A stretch of 22,189 bases of DNA from Spirochaetales bacterium (lineage in GTDB: Bacteria; Spirochaetota; Spirochaetia; DSM-27196; SLST01): positions 1-22,189 of the forward strand of contig SLST01000424.1 in NCBI GenBank assembly GCA_007130265.1, given 5' to 3'. Under the pieces are notes generated by a model that saw only the letters and a list, made by a program, of their open reading frames with translations, searched no databases and was not told where the DNA came from. Made by a program: the position numbers and the translations under genes. Below, piece by piece: positions 14,663-22,165 of this stretch (positions within the stretch are counted from its first letter, which is position 1; every line of letters starts with the position of its first letter).

Positions 14663-15545
14663 AGTCGTCCGGAATGCGGGCCGTGAAGGTCCGGGGCTCC
14701 GATTCGTCGGGCAGCCGGATCGTCAGGCGCACGGCGTGGAGCGCGAGACGAACCTCACGCAGCCGACCGTCCGACCGCGAGTAGAGCGGATCACCGACGA
14801 TGGGACACCCGAGCGCAGCCATGTGTACGCGAAGCTGGTGCGTGCGCCCGGTCAGCGGGTGGAGCGAAACGAGCGTGTGCGAGCTGAACCGACGCAGGAC
14901 TCGATAGTCGGTGAGAGCGCTGCGGCCCCCGTCGACCACGGCGTACCGTTTGCGGTGCCTGGGATCGCGCCCGATGGACAGGTCGACGGATCCGGTGCCG
15001 GCCGGCGGAGCGCCTTTCACGACCGCGAGGTACTGCTTGCGGGTCGACCGTTGCTTGAACTGCGCCGCGAGCTCAGCGAGCGCCGCGGGGTGCTTTGCCG
15101 CGATGATAACCCCGGACGTCTCCTTGTCGAGCCGGTGAACGATTCCCGGTCGGGCGTCGGAACCGAAGCGCTCGCCGAGCGATTGCACGTGGTGCATGAG
15201 TCCCTGGGCAAGCGTTCCGGTCCAGTTTCCAGCGGCGGGGTGGACGACCATTCCGGCCGGCTTGTTGATCACCACGACATCGTCGTTCTCGTAGAGGATG
15301 TCGAGTTCGATCGCTTCGGCTCCGATCGCCGATGCGGTCGGATCGGACCAGGTCACCTCCACGACCTCGCCTTCCCTGACTCGTCGCGATAGCTTGACCA
15401 CCGCCGCGTCCACACGGACGACGACGTCGCGGGTGCGGATCTGGCTTCGCGGAAAGAGCTCGAGCCTCTCTGAGAGAAAGCGATCGATCCGCATGCCGCT
15501 CGCCTCGGCGCCAACCGTGGCGGTCGCGCGCGAACGTTCACTCAT
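14625..15545 (-). CDS. rluD: RluD-family 23S rRNA pseudouridine synthase
   Basis: These enzymes turn specific uridines of rRNA into pseudouridine; RluD modifies helix 69 of 23S rRNA, but the exact target here is inferred. The 306-residue protein has an N-terminal S4-like RNA-binding domain (RIDRFLSERLELFPRSQIRT, 19-38), the core start VVINKPAGMVVHPAAGN (91-107), and motif II with catalytic D140 in GIVHRLDKETSG (134-145). Further on are KQYLAVVKG and LTGRTHQLRVHMAALGCPIVGDPLY. Length is normal. It starts with an eight-base overlap (ATGAGTGA) with the upstream membrane-protein gene and ends overlapping the MBL-fold gene tail to tail by 38 bases. Confidence 0.94.
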   Translation of the reverse strand: MSERSRATATVGAEASGMRIDRFLSERLELFPRSQIRTRDVVVRVDAAVVKLSRRVREGEVVEVTWSDPTASAIGAEAIELDILYENDDVVVINKPAGMVVHPAAGNWTGTLAQGLMHHVQSLGERFGSDARPGIVHRLDKETSGVIIAAKHPAALAELAAQFKQRSTRKQYLAVVKGAPPAGTGSVDLSIGRDPRHRKRYAVVDGGRSALTDYRVLRRFSSHTLVSLHPLTGRTHQLRVHMAALGCPIVGDPLYSRSDGRLREVRLALHAVRLTIRLPDESEPRTFTARIPDDFRATLRRASTLP

Positions 15546-15951
15546 CCGACGGTTCGCGGCGTCCGAGCGCGTAGTCTACCACGGCGATGATCACTGAGAG
15601 CGAGGCGGCCCCCACGAGGACGCGCGCATTGTCCCTGCGATCGAAGGGCACCGCCCCCGGCGGAGCCACGAGCGGCGGAAGATAGGCAGAGCTCAGCTCT
15701 CCGGCGGCGATGCTCGCGGCGAAGAAGCGCCCAAAACCGTAGAGCAGACGTGCGGCGAGCAGTGCGACGGGAAAGCTTCCGAAGGCAACGATCTCCGCGC
15801 GCCTGAGATCGCGCGCCCACGGCGGGAACTCGTTCTCTTCGTACGGTTCGGCATCCGGGACTACCGGACGGTCGACGGTCTGTCCGGGCAACGTCACGGC
15901 AACAAGCACGAGCATGATCACCGCCGCGATGCGGGTCACCGTCGACCTCAT
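15538..15951 (-). CDS. small membrane protein, unknown function, spirochaete-type
   Basis: A 137-residue protein with a signal peptide or anchor (residues 1-22), a conserved-looking block EFPPWARDLRRAEIVAFGSFP (41-61) running into a hydrophobic segment (about 53-73), and a last hydrophobic helix (about 110-129). The block resembles a membrane protein I associate with spirochaete genomes, but I know of no function. It lies between yggS and rluD, with an ATGA overlap at its start and an ATGAGTGA overlap at its end, so the three genes form one operon. The tight coupling supports that it is real despite its anonymous sequence. Confidence 0.78.
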   Translation of the reverse strand: MRSTVTRIAAVIMLVLVAVTLPGQTVDRPVVPDAEPYEENEFPPWARDLRRAEIVAFGSFPVALLAARLLYGFGRFFAASIAAGELSSAYLPPLVAPPGAVPFDRRDNARVLVGAASLSVIIAVVDYALGRREPSDE

Positions 15952-16631
15952 CCTCGAGCTCCAAAGAGGGCGCTCCCGATCCGGACCTCGGTCGAGCCCT
16001 CGGCGATCGCTATCTCAAAATCGTCGGTCATTCCCATGGACAGCGTATCGATCTGTGCTTCGCCGAGCCGCGCCCGCAGCCGCTCGTAGAGCGCACGTGT
16101 GTGAGCGAATGCCGACGCGATCTTCGCCTGATCGTCGACGAACGGCCCGATCGTCATGAGCCCACGGACGTCCAGTCCCGCGAGCTGCGCTATCTGCTCA
16201 GCCTCTTCGAGCAGCACCGAACTCTCGTCGTATCCGGACTTGCTCGTCTCGCCCGAGCTGTTGTACTGGACCAGAACCGAACACCGCCACCCGGCGGCCT
16301 CGCACCGTTTCGAGAGCGCATCGGCCGTCGCGAATGAATCGATGCTCTCAACCCAGGAGAAGAGCCCGGGCACCAACTTCGCCTTGTTCCGCTGAAGATG
16401 ACCAACGAGATGCAGCTCGACCGACCCGGCGATACCGCCGTACTTGGACGCAGCCTCTTGCACGCGGTTCTCTCCAAAGACGCTGATTCCGGCGCGTCGG
16501 GCCTCGTCGACGACTGGGCGCGGATGAGTCTTTGTTACCGCGAGCAGGCGAACCTCCTGCGGATCACGCCCTGCACGGGAAGCTGCCGCCGAGATTCGGT
16601 CTCTTATCGCGCGGAGCCGGTCCTCGATCAC
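15948..16631 (-). CDS. yggS: PLP-binding homeostasis protein, YggS/PROSC family
   Basis: YggS-type proteins bind pyridoxal 5'-phosphate and buffer vitamin B6 and amino-acid pools; they have an alanine-racemase-like barrel but no known enzyme activity. The 227-residue protein has the PLP lysine K34 in LLAVTKTHP, then FGENRVQEAASKY, ELHLVGHLQRNKAK (the conserved HxxGxLQxNK motif), and the LMTIGPFVDD and LSMGMTDDFEIAIAEGSTEVRIGSALFG phosphate-binding end. The GTG at 16631 opens the normal family N-terminus (IEDRLRAIRDRI); the in-frame upstream codons are not conserved. No Shine-Dalgarno precedes it, while a -10-like TACACT ends six bases upstream. It is divergent from pdxS, which fits a shared role in PLP supply. 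Confidence 0.94.
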   Translation of the reverse strand: MIEDRLRAIRDRISAAASRAGRDPQEVRLLAVTKTHPRPVVDEARRAGISVFGENRVQEAASKYGGIAGSVELHLVGHLQRNKAKLVPGLFSWVESIDSFATADALSKRCEAAGWRCSVLVQYNSSGETSKSGYDESSVLLEEAEQIAQLAGLDVRGLMTIGPFVDDQAKIASAFAHTRALYERLRARLGEAQIDTLSMGMTDDFEIAIAEGSTEVRIGSALFGARG

Positions 16632-16637
16632 GAACTC

Positions 16638-16666
16638 AGTGTAGCAGAACCGCCGGACCGGTTCAA
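16638..16666 (-). promoter_or_regulatory. putative promoter placed for a leaderless yggS mRNA
   Basis: Minus strand TTGAAC (16661-16666), 17 bases, TACACT (16638-16643), then GAGTTC and the GTG start at 16631. The predicted transcription start coincides with the start codon. Its -35 is only 19 bases from the -35 of the divergent pdxS promoter. Confidence 0.45.
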
Positions 16667-16685
16667 TTTGTTGCGCAGGCCGCTG

Positions 16686-16715
16686 TTGACTTCGCTCTCT
16701 TCGGTGGACTACCTT
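16686..16715 (+). promoter_or_regulatory. putative pdxST promoter
   Basis: TTGACT (16686-16691; five of six consensus positions), 18 bases, then a weak -10 TACCTT (16710-16715). A start near 16722 leaves a leader of about 14 bases containing the AAGAGGT ribosome site. The weak -10 would suit an activated promoter, but no regulator gene is in the window. Confidence 0.35.
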
Positions 16716-16735
16716 CACAGCGGGAAGAGGTCACT

Positions 16736-17641
16736 ATGAGCGATTCACTGTGGAGCGAACGTCAGAAATCCACCTGGCGCACGAAAGTCGGGCTCGCGGA
16801 AATGTTGAAGGGCGGGGTGATCATGGACGTCACGAGCCCGGATCAGGCTAAGATAGCGGCCGACGCCGGGGCCCAGGCGGTCATGGCACTCGAGCGCGTA
16901 CCGGCGGATATTCGGACTCAGGGCGGCGTGGCGCGTATGTCGGATCCCCACATGATCCGCGGAATCCAGGATGTCGTCACCATACCGGTGATGGCCAAAT
17001 GCCGCATAGGTCATTTCGTCGAGGCGCAGATACTCGAAGCACTGGGAGTGGACTTCATCGACGAGAGTGAGGTGCTCACCCCGGCCGACGAGCGCTTCCA
17101 CGTGAACAAGCACGATTTCAAGGCGCCGTTCGTCTGCGGTTGCCGTGACCTCGGGGAAGCGCTGCGACGAATCGGCGAGGGCGCCGCCATGATTCGCACG
17201 AAGGGCGAAGCGGGCACCGGGGATATCGTCGAAGCGGTGCGCCACCTGCGAACGGTAACCGATGAGATCCGCAGGCTCGCGGCGCTCCCGGCCGAGGAGC
17301 TGATGACCGCGGCAAAGGAACTCGGCGCTCCCTATGATCTGGTCGTGGAAGTCGCGCGCACCGGGCGCCTGCCCGTGCCGAACTTCTCCGCCGGCGGCGT
17401 GGCGACACCCGCGGATGCTGCGCTCATGATGCAACTCGGAGCCGAGGCGGTCTTCGTCGGTTCGGGAGTCTTCAAGTCTTCGGATCCTGCTCGACGCGCG
17501 CGTGCAATCGTCGACGCGGTCGCCAACTATGACAATCCGGAGAAGCTCGCCGAGATCTCGCGTGGACTCGGCGAGCCCATGTCCGGAATGAGCACCGCCT
17601 CGATGGACGACGGACAGAGAATCGCGAGCCGCGGCTGGTAA
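16736..17641 (+). CDS. pdxS: pyridoxal 5'-phosphate synthase, synthase subunit PdxS
   Basis: PdxS makes PLP from ribose 5-phosphate, glyceraldehyde 3-phosphate and ammonia supplied by PdxT (the DXP-independent route). It normally assembles as a 12-mer. The 301-residue barrel has GGVIMDVTSPDQAKIAADAGA (26-46), with D31 as the conserved aspartate, and VMALERVPADIRTQGGVARMSDP (49-71). The Schiff-base lysine K88 lies in VMAKCRIGHFVEAQ, followed by ALGVDFIDESEVLTPAD, then GEAGTGDIVEAVRH and FSAGGVATPADAALMMQLGAEAVFVGSGVFKS. Length is typical. The ATG at 16736 has GAGGT about five bases upstream and starts the family N-terminus. The pdxT start follows one base after its stop. Confidence 0.98.
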   Translation: MSDSLWSERQKSTWRTKVGLAEMLKGGVIMDVTSPDQAKIAADAGAQAVMALERVPADIRTQGGVARMSDPHMIRGIQDVVTIPVMAKCRIGHFVEAQILEALGVDFIDESEVLTPADERFHVNKHDFKAPFVCGCRDLGEALRRIGEGAAMIRTKGEAGTGDIVEAVRHLRTVTDEIRRLAALPAEELMTAAKELGAPYDLVVEVARTGRLPVPNFSAGGVATPADAALMMQLGAEAVFVGSGVFKSSDPARRARAIVDAVANYDNPEKLAEISRGLGEPMSGMSTASMDDGQRIASRGW

Positions 17642-17642
17642 G

Positions 17643-18233
17643 GTGAGCCTTGTAGGAGTTCTCTCGTACCAGGGAGGGTACGTACGCCATCTCGAGCGCC
17701 TGCAAACGCTTGGCGTGCGCGCGATCCCGGTGCGCAGCGTGGATGCCCTTGAGCGGATCGACGCCCTGATCATCCCCGGGGGGGAGAGCACGACGATCGG
17801 CATGCTCATGGAGCGTTTCGGGGTGATGGAAGCACTCCTCTCGAGGATCGCCGACGGATTGCCCGTGTTCGGCACGTGTGCCGGCGCTATTCTCCTCGCG
17901 TCCGACATCGAAGCGAGTGACCAACCGCGAATCGGAGCGCTCGACGTGACGGTCCGCCGCAACGCGTACGGCCGCCAGATCGAGAGCTTTGAGGCCGACC
18001 TTCGAGCCGAGGACCTGCCGGACCCGGAGTGGACCGGCGGCGACTTCCACGGGGTGTTCATCCGGGCACCGCAGATCGTGCGTGTCGGTCACCGTGTACG
18101 GACGGTCCTCGCGTTTGAAGGTCAACCCGTGCTCGTCCGTGAGAAGAAGATGCTCGCGGCCACCTTTCACCCGGAGCTCACCGGCGACAGTCGCATCCAC
18201 CGTTACTTTCTCGATCGGATCGTCGGCGTCTGA
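17643..18233 (+). CDS. pdxT: pyridoxal 5'-phosphate synthase, glutaminase subunit PdxT
   Basis: PdxT hydrolyses glutamine and channels ammonia into PdxS. The 196-residue protein shows the class I amidotransferase triad: C79 in FGTCAGAILLA, and H176 and E178 in TFHPELT. The oxyanion and substrate-binding stretch IIPGGESTTIG (43-53) is also present. Length is normal. The GTG at 17643 begins SLVGVLSYQGGYVRHLE, the standard start, and is one base from the pdxS stop, so the two are surely co-translated; the ribosome site is poor. Its stop lies 12 bases from the stop of the convergent prenyl synthase gene and no terminator hairpin is visible between. Confidence 0.98.
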   Translation: MSLVGVLSYQGGYVRHLERLQTLGVRAIPVRSVDALERIDALIIPGGESTTIGMLMERFGVMEALLSRIADGLPVFGTCAGAILLASDIEASDQPRIGALDVTVRRNAYGRQIESFEADLRAEDLPDPEWTGGDFHGVFIRAPQIVRVGHRVRTVLAFEGQPVLVREKKMLAATFHPELTGDSRIHRYFLDRIVGV

Positions 18234-18245
18234 CTCTTCTCGCTC

Positions 18246-19304
18246 CTACACCTCGCGGGCCGCGTTATACGCGTCGATCGCATCGAGGAGCAGGCGCGGC
18301 GCGTCGCCGAGCTCGATCCCTGATAGCTCACGCGCAGCGTCGGAACGCAGCCGCGCGATCCGACGATCGAGAAGCCCGATCGTTCCTGTTTCCTCGAACG
18401 CGCGCCGGACTCGTCGGACCTCTTCGATCGACAGCCGATCACGACCGAAACAGGCGCGGACATCCTCCCACGCGGTCCCCGCGATCGCCTCGAACAGCAT
18501 GAGGCGATGCAGAGTCTGCTTGTTCGCCATGATGTCGGAGCCGACCGGCTTACCGGTCTGTTCGGTGTCTCCCATGATGCCGAGCTGATCATCACGGATC
18601 TGGAAGACAACCCCCTGAAGATCGCCCCATCTGCAGAGCGCATCGACGACCGTGGCGTCGGTCCCGGCCAGAATGGCTCCGAGCATCAGCGGGAGCGAGA
18701 AGGTGTAGCGCCCGGTCTTGAACCGGTACACCGATATGATCTCCTCTTCGGTTGCGGGCGCCGGATTGTGACCGTTGGCCACATCCGCCATCTGCGCGAC
18801 GCCGACCTTGGCAATCTCCCGGGCGATCAGCGACACGAGCCGGGCGCGCGCGGCCTCCTCAATGTCGACAGAGCCGATCGCGGCGAACACGACAAGAATC
18901 GCAACGTCTCCGGCGCAGATCGCCATGCTCTCCCCAAAGCGCTGCCCGTGACGAAACCCGTGCTCGGAGCCGAACTCGCGGTACTGCTCGAAGACCGCAG
19001 GCACGCCGCGTCGCACCGGATCCTCGTCCATGACGTCGTCGTGAATCAGCAGAAACGACTGTACCAGCTCGACCGCCGCGGCGACGGTGTAGACCGCGCG
19101 GTCGGCGGGACGCCCGAAAGCCGCCGCCGAGGCGGCGACCAGCGAGCCACGGATGAGTTTTCCCCGCTGAGCGAACTCAAGCATCCGGACACGCAGATCC
19201 TCACCCCAATGGTTAACCCCGGCGAGCTCCTCGCCCAGGTCGCGATCGAGAGCACGGAGCGCATCGACAATCGGTTGACGGTGGACAGCGAGTTCGGCGA
19301 TCAT
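18246..19304 (-). CDS. polyprenyl diphosphate synthase, geranylgeranyl-type
   Basis: This trans-prenyltransferase condenses isopentenyl diphosphate onto allylic diphosphates. The 352-residue protein has the first Asp-rich motif DDVMDEDPVRRG (89-100), GKLIRG near 48-53 for IPP binding, FKTGRYTFSLPL (195-206), and the second Asp-rich motif QIRDDQLGIMGD (235-246), followed by GKPVGSDIMANKQT. The residue five before the first Asp-rich motif is F84, an aromatic as in short-chain archaeal-type GGPP synthases, so a C20 product is plausible. The neighbouring phytoene/squalene synthase, which it overlaps by ATGA, supports GGPP (or FPP) as product. It could still be a longer-chain quinone-side-chain enzyme, which is less likely from context. 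Confidence 0.9.
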   Translation of the reverse strand: MIAELAVHRQPIVDALRALDRDLGEELAGVNHWGEDLRVRMLEFAQRGKLIRGSLVAASAAAFGRPADRAVYTVAAAVELVQSFLLIHDDVMDEDPVRRGVPAVFEQYREFGSEHGFRHGQRFGESMAICAGDVAILVVFAAIGSVDIEEAARARLVSLIAREIAKVGVAQMADVANGHNPAPATEEEIISVYRFKTGRYTFSLPLMLGAILAGTDATVVDALCRWGDLQGVVFQIRDDQLGIMGDTEQTGKPVGSDIMANKQTLHRLMLFEAIAGTAWEDVRACFGRDRLSIEEVRRVRRAFEETGTIGLLDRRIARLRSDAARELSGIELGDAPRLLLDAIDAYNAAREV

Positions 19305-20161
19305 CGGCTGCTCTCCATGGATTTGCGCGCCCCGGCGACACGACGCGGCGCGACGAAGTTGAGCGCGGCTTGAGCCATGATCCGCGGCCGCGCCGGTTTC
19401 ACTTTCTTCCGGTACACGACGAACGGGTCGTCGGCGATCTGCGCGGCGCTCCAGTTGTACATGTCCGCGGCGGTCCGGATGGGAACGAGGTAGCTTCTCG
19501 GGATGTACTGGTACCCGCGCTCGGCTTCAGCCTGCCACTCGCGGTAACGGGCGAGTTGGCCGTGGAGGAAGCTGCGAAACTCTCGCGGATGCGCGCGAGC
19601 CTCCTGCTCGGTCAGATCCGCAAGCGTCGTCTCCGAGACGGGAAGATAGGTGCGCCCGAGCGTATTGTCCTCGTTGATATCGCGGATGAAGTTGATGAAC
19701 TGCATCGAACGCCCGAGCATCCGCGCCGCTTCGTCGGCCTCGCGGCTGAGCCCGAGGATCCGGGACATGTAGAGCCCGATCACCTCGGCGGACCCATAGA
19801 CGTACTCGAGGGTCTCCGGCAGCGTCGCGTGGACCCGCTTCGTCAGGTCGAGCTCCATCGAATGCAGAAACGCGTCGGTCCAGGCTGGGTCGAACCCCAC
19901 CCGTTCAGCGAGCTCCACGAAGGAGTCGATGATCACGTCTCCGGTGAGGGTCCCTCCAAGAGCCTCGTGGTAGGTCTCGACGAACTGATTGAACTCCCGC
20001 ACCTGCTGCGGAACCGAATCAACATAGTTGTCGGCAACCCGCACGAATCCGTAGAGCAGGTAGACATCATCGCGCACCTCGGCGGGGAAGAAGCGGCTGC
20101 TGTTGAAGTACGTCTTGCTCCCCGCGCGGAAGACATCGCGGTGCAGCTGCGTAGAACGCAT
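19301..20161 (-). CDS. phytoene/squalene synthase family protein
   Basis: Enzymes of this family join two prenyl diphosphates head to head: two GGPP to phytoene, or two FPP to squalene. The 286-residue protein has both Asp-rich motifs, DNYVD (44-48) and RDINED (160-165) within INFIRDINEDNTLGRTYLP, plus the conserved ERGYQYIPRSYLVPIRTAADMYNW region. Phytoene synthase (CrtB-like) is favoured because it is paired with a GGPP-type synthase, but squalene or dehydrosqualene cannot be excluded. The ATG at 20161 is well set by AAAGGAGT about six bases upstream; the in-frame extension upstream is not conserved. No carotene desaturase is in the window, so later steps must be encoded elsewhere. Confidence 0.92.
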   Translation of the reverse strand: MRSTQLHRDVFRAGSKTYFNSSRFFPAEVRDDVYLLYGFVRVADNYVDSVPQQVREFNQFVETYHEALGGTLTGDVIIDSFVELAERVGFDPAWTDAFLHSMELDLTKRVHATLPETLEYVYGSAEVIGLYMSRILGLSREADEAARMLGRSMQFINFIRDINEDNTLGRTYLPVSETTLADLTEQEARAHPREFRSFLHGQLARYREWQAEAERGYQYIPRSYLVPIRTAADMYNWSAAQIADDPFVVYRKKVKPARPRIMAQAALNFVAPRRVAGARKSMESSR

Positions 20162-20179
20162 GATTGACTCCTTTCGCGA

Positions 20180-20208
20180 AGGATAGCGTCCGCGACCAAC
20201 CCGGGCAA
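20180..20208 (-). promoter_or_regulatory. putative promoter of the phytoene synthase operon
   Basis: Minus strand TTGCCC (20203-20208), 17 bases, TATCCT (20180-20185). Transcription would begin near 20173, leaving a short leader with the AAAGGAGT ribosome site. Both hexamers match four of six consensus positions. Confidence 0.35.
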
Positions 20209-20357
20209 GGCGAATCAACCGTTCGCATTGACCGCGTCGCGGTGATCGATTCGAGAGGCCGAGCGGAATCCTTTACGACCAAGAGCGCAAGTTAGGCTCT
20301 CCTTGAGGATCGGCATCAAAAAATATACTAAAAAGAAGGTCAAATTCGCCTTATCGC

Positions 20358-20386
20358 TTGACAGGGGCGTCAATATCACCTACATT
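20358..20386 (+). promoter_or_regulatory. near-consensus promoter of the ilvB operon
   Basis: A perfect TTGACA (20358-20363), 17 bases, and TACATT (20381-20386). An A/T-rich stretch with A-runs lies 20-40 bases upstream. The leader would be about 57 bases, too short for a classic leader-peptide attenuator; the small 5-bp stem at 20387-20404 overlaps the expected start point and might be an operator. Confidence 0.65.
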
Positions 20387-20449
20387 CTCGCTTACTTTGG
20401 CGAGTTCAACGAGAATCCGCCTGCCACTGAACGTTTTCAGGGAGGAATG

Positions 20450-22165
20450 ATGGCCGAAACCAAGAGAACCGCGGCTCAGGTAATCGTCGACGTGATAGAG
20501 CGTGAGGGAGTCGATTACATCTTCGGGCTGCCCGGCGGCGCCGCCATCCCGATTTTCGACGCGCTGGTCGACTCTCCGGTCAAGCTCATCCTGACGCGCC
20601 ACGAGCAGGGAGCAACTCACATGGCCGACGGGTACGCGCGCGCAACCGGCAAGCCCGCCGTCGTGCTCGTTACCTCCGGCCCGGGAGCGACGAATACGAT
20701 CACGGGGATTCTCACGGCGCAGATGGACTCCGTCCCTATGGTAATCGTCTGCGGCCAGCAGACGCGGAACAACCTGGGACTCGACGCCTTCCAGGAGGCC
20801 GACGTCTCCGGCATTTCCTATCCGGTCGTCAAGCACAGCTACCTCGTTCGCGACCCACAGGACATTCCGCGCATCATGCGTGAGGCGTTCTACCTCTCAA
20901 GGACTGGACGCCCCGGGCCGGTGCTCGTGGACGTCCCAAAGGATGTCTCGAGCGCGCTGATCGAACCGGACTACGATGAGGAGTTCCATCTTCCGGGATA
21001 TTCCGTTCCCGGTCAGGGCGGCATGGAAGAAATCCAGGAGGCAGCTCGCTTGCTGCGCCGCGCGCGCAAACCGGTGCTGCTCGTCGGCCATGGCGCGGTC
21101 ATCGCCGGGGCGGAGGCCGCGGTTGCCCGGCTTGCCGAACACCTGAAGATCCCGGTAACGAATACGCTGCTCGGGAAGGGGTGTTTCCCGGAGACCCACG
21201 AGCTGAGCCTCGGCATGCTCGGCATGCACGGAACCGCCTATGCCAACAAGGCGATGGTCGACTGCGACCTGGTCCTGTCCATCGGAAGTCGGTGGGACGA
21301 CCGGATCGTGGGGAACTACCCGAGCTTCTGCCCGGAGGCAGTCAAGATCCACGTCGATGTCGATCCGGCGGAGTTCGAGAAGACGCTTCGGATGGACTGT
21401 ACCATCCACGGCGACGCTCGAATGGTCGTCGAAGCGCTCGCTGAGATCACCGAGCCCGGTGACACGGAGGAGTGGCTGAAGCAGGTTCAGCGCTGGAAGC
21501 GAGACTACCCACTCAAATTCAAGAAGTCCGGGAAGCTGCGGGCTGAGCATGCAATCGACGAGATCTACCGCCAGACCGAAGGTCGCGCGGTGGTGACCAC
21601 CGACGTGGGGCAGCACCAGATGTGGGCGGCGCAGTACTACCTCTCGAGCGAGCGGTTCCAGTGGATCAGCTCCGGCGGCGCCGGCACGATGGGGTTCGGT
21701 TTCCCTGCGGCGATCGGCGCCCAGTTCGGTCGCCCCGACCGCACGGTTGTCGCGATCGTGGGCGACGGCGGCTTCCAGATGACGCTGAGCGAGTTGTCCA
21801 CCGCCGCAATCCACAAACTCCCGATCAAGATTATGATCATCAACAACCGGTATCTCGGGATGGTACGGCAGTGGCAGAACCTCTTCTACGACAACCGTCT
21901 CAGCGGCGTCGATATGGAAGGCAACCCCGATTTCGTGAAACTCGCGCAGAGTTACGGGGTCAAGGGGTTCCGCATCCGGCGAAGCGCCGACGTGCGGAGA
22001 ATCATCTCGAACGCACTCGACTACAACGAAGGCCCATGCCTGATCGAAGTCGAGGTCGAGAAAGAGGACAACGTCTTCCCGATGATTCCGGCCGGCGCGA
22101 GCCTCTCCGACATGATTCTCGAGCCACCCAAGATCAAAATGGCGAAGCCGCAAGGGAGCACCTGA
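20450..22165 (+). CDS. ilvB: acetolactate synthase large (catalytic) subunit
   Basis: The enzyme joins two pyruvates, or pyruvate and 2-oxobutyrate, in the first common step of valine, leucine and isoleucine synthesis, using thiamine diphosphate, FAD and magnesium. The 571-residue protein has the catalytic glutamate E52 in LTRHEQGATHMADGYAR, VTSGPGATNTITG, and FQEADVSGISYPVVKHS. The ThDP motif begins GDGGFQM (G438, D439, G440) and ends IMIINN, followed by LGMVRQWQNLFYDNR, a feature of anabolic synthases. ATG 20450 was chosen; an ATG directly before it (20447) is only one base from AGGGAGG, while 20450 has a four-base gap. The frame is open further upstream, but that part contains the promoter and is not conserved. 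The stop overlaps the next gene as TGATG. Confidence 0.97.
   Translation: MAETKRTAAQVIVDVIEREGVDYIFGLPGGAAIPIFDALVDSPVKLILTRHEQGATHMADGYARATGKPAVVLVTSGPGATNTITGILTAQMDSVPMVIVCGQQTRNNLGLDAFQEADVSGISYPVVKHSYLVRDPQDIPRIMREAFYLSRTGRPGPVLVDVPKDVSSALIEPDYDEEFHLPGYSVPGQGGMEEIQEAARLLRRARKPVLLVGHGAVIAGAEAAVARLAEHLKIPVTNTLLGKGCFPETHELSLGMLGMHGTAYANKAMVDCDLVLSIGSRWDDRIVGNYPSFCPEAVKIHVDVDPAEFEKTLRMDCTIHGDARMVVEALAEITEPGDTEEWLKQVQRWKRDYPLKFKKSGKLRAEHAIDEIYRQTEGRAVVTTDVGQHQMWAAQYYLSSERFQWISSGGAGTMGFGFPAAIGAQFGRPDRTVVAIVGDGGFQMTLSELSTAAIHKLPIKIMIINNRYLGMVRQWQNLFYDNRLSGVDMEGNPDFVKLAQSYGVKGFRIRRSADVRRIISNALDYNEGPCLIEVEVEKEDNVFPMIPAGASLSDMILEPPKIKMAKPQGST

Larger units (their letters stand above)
20162..20449. 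other. 288-base intergenic region between divergent phytoene synthase and ilvB
   Basis: The longest gap in the window. It holds one promoter for each side, an A-rich patch around 20320-20336 that could act as an UP element for ilvB, and a short stem just after the ilvB -10 (CTCGC 20387-20391, GCGAG 20400-20404). The middle part (20210-20300) shows no gene, repeat or strong hairpin. A frame open from 20303 into ilvB is not conserved protein. Confidence 0.6.

Noticed and set aside
18234..18245. Shared terminator between pdxT and the prenyl synthase gene
   Set aside because: The 12-base gap is pyrimidine-rich but has no inverted repeat.
20278..20302. Possible terminator stem (AGAGC...GCTCT) between the divergent operons
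   Set aside because: Only five base pairs, no T-run, and no gene on either strand ends there.
20303..20446. In-frame extension upstream of ilvB as part of the protein or as a leader peptide
   Set aside because: It contains the consensus -35/-10 of the ilvB promoter, has no family similarity, and is not rich in Leu/Val/Ile codons in the way of an attenuator peptide.
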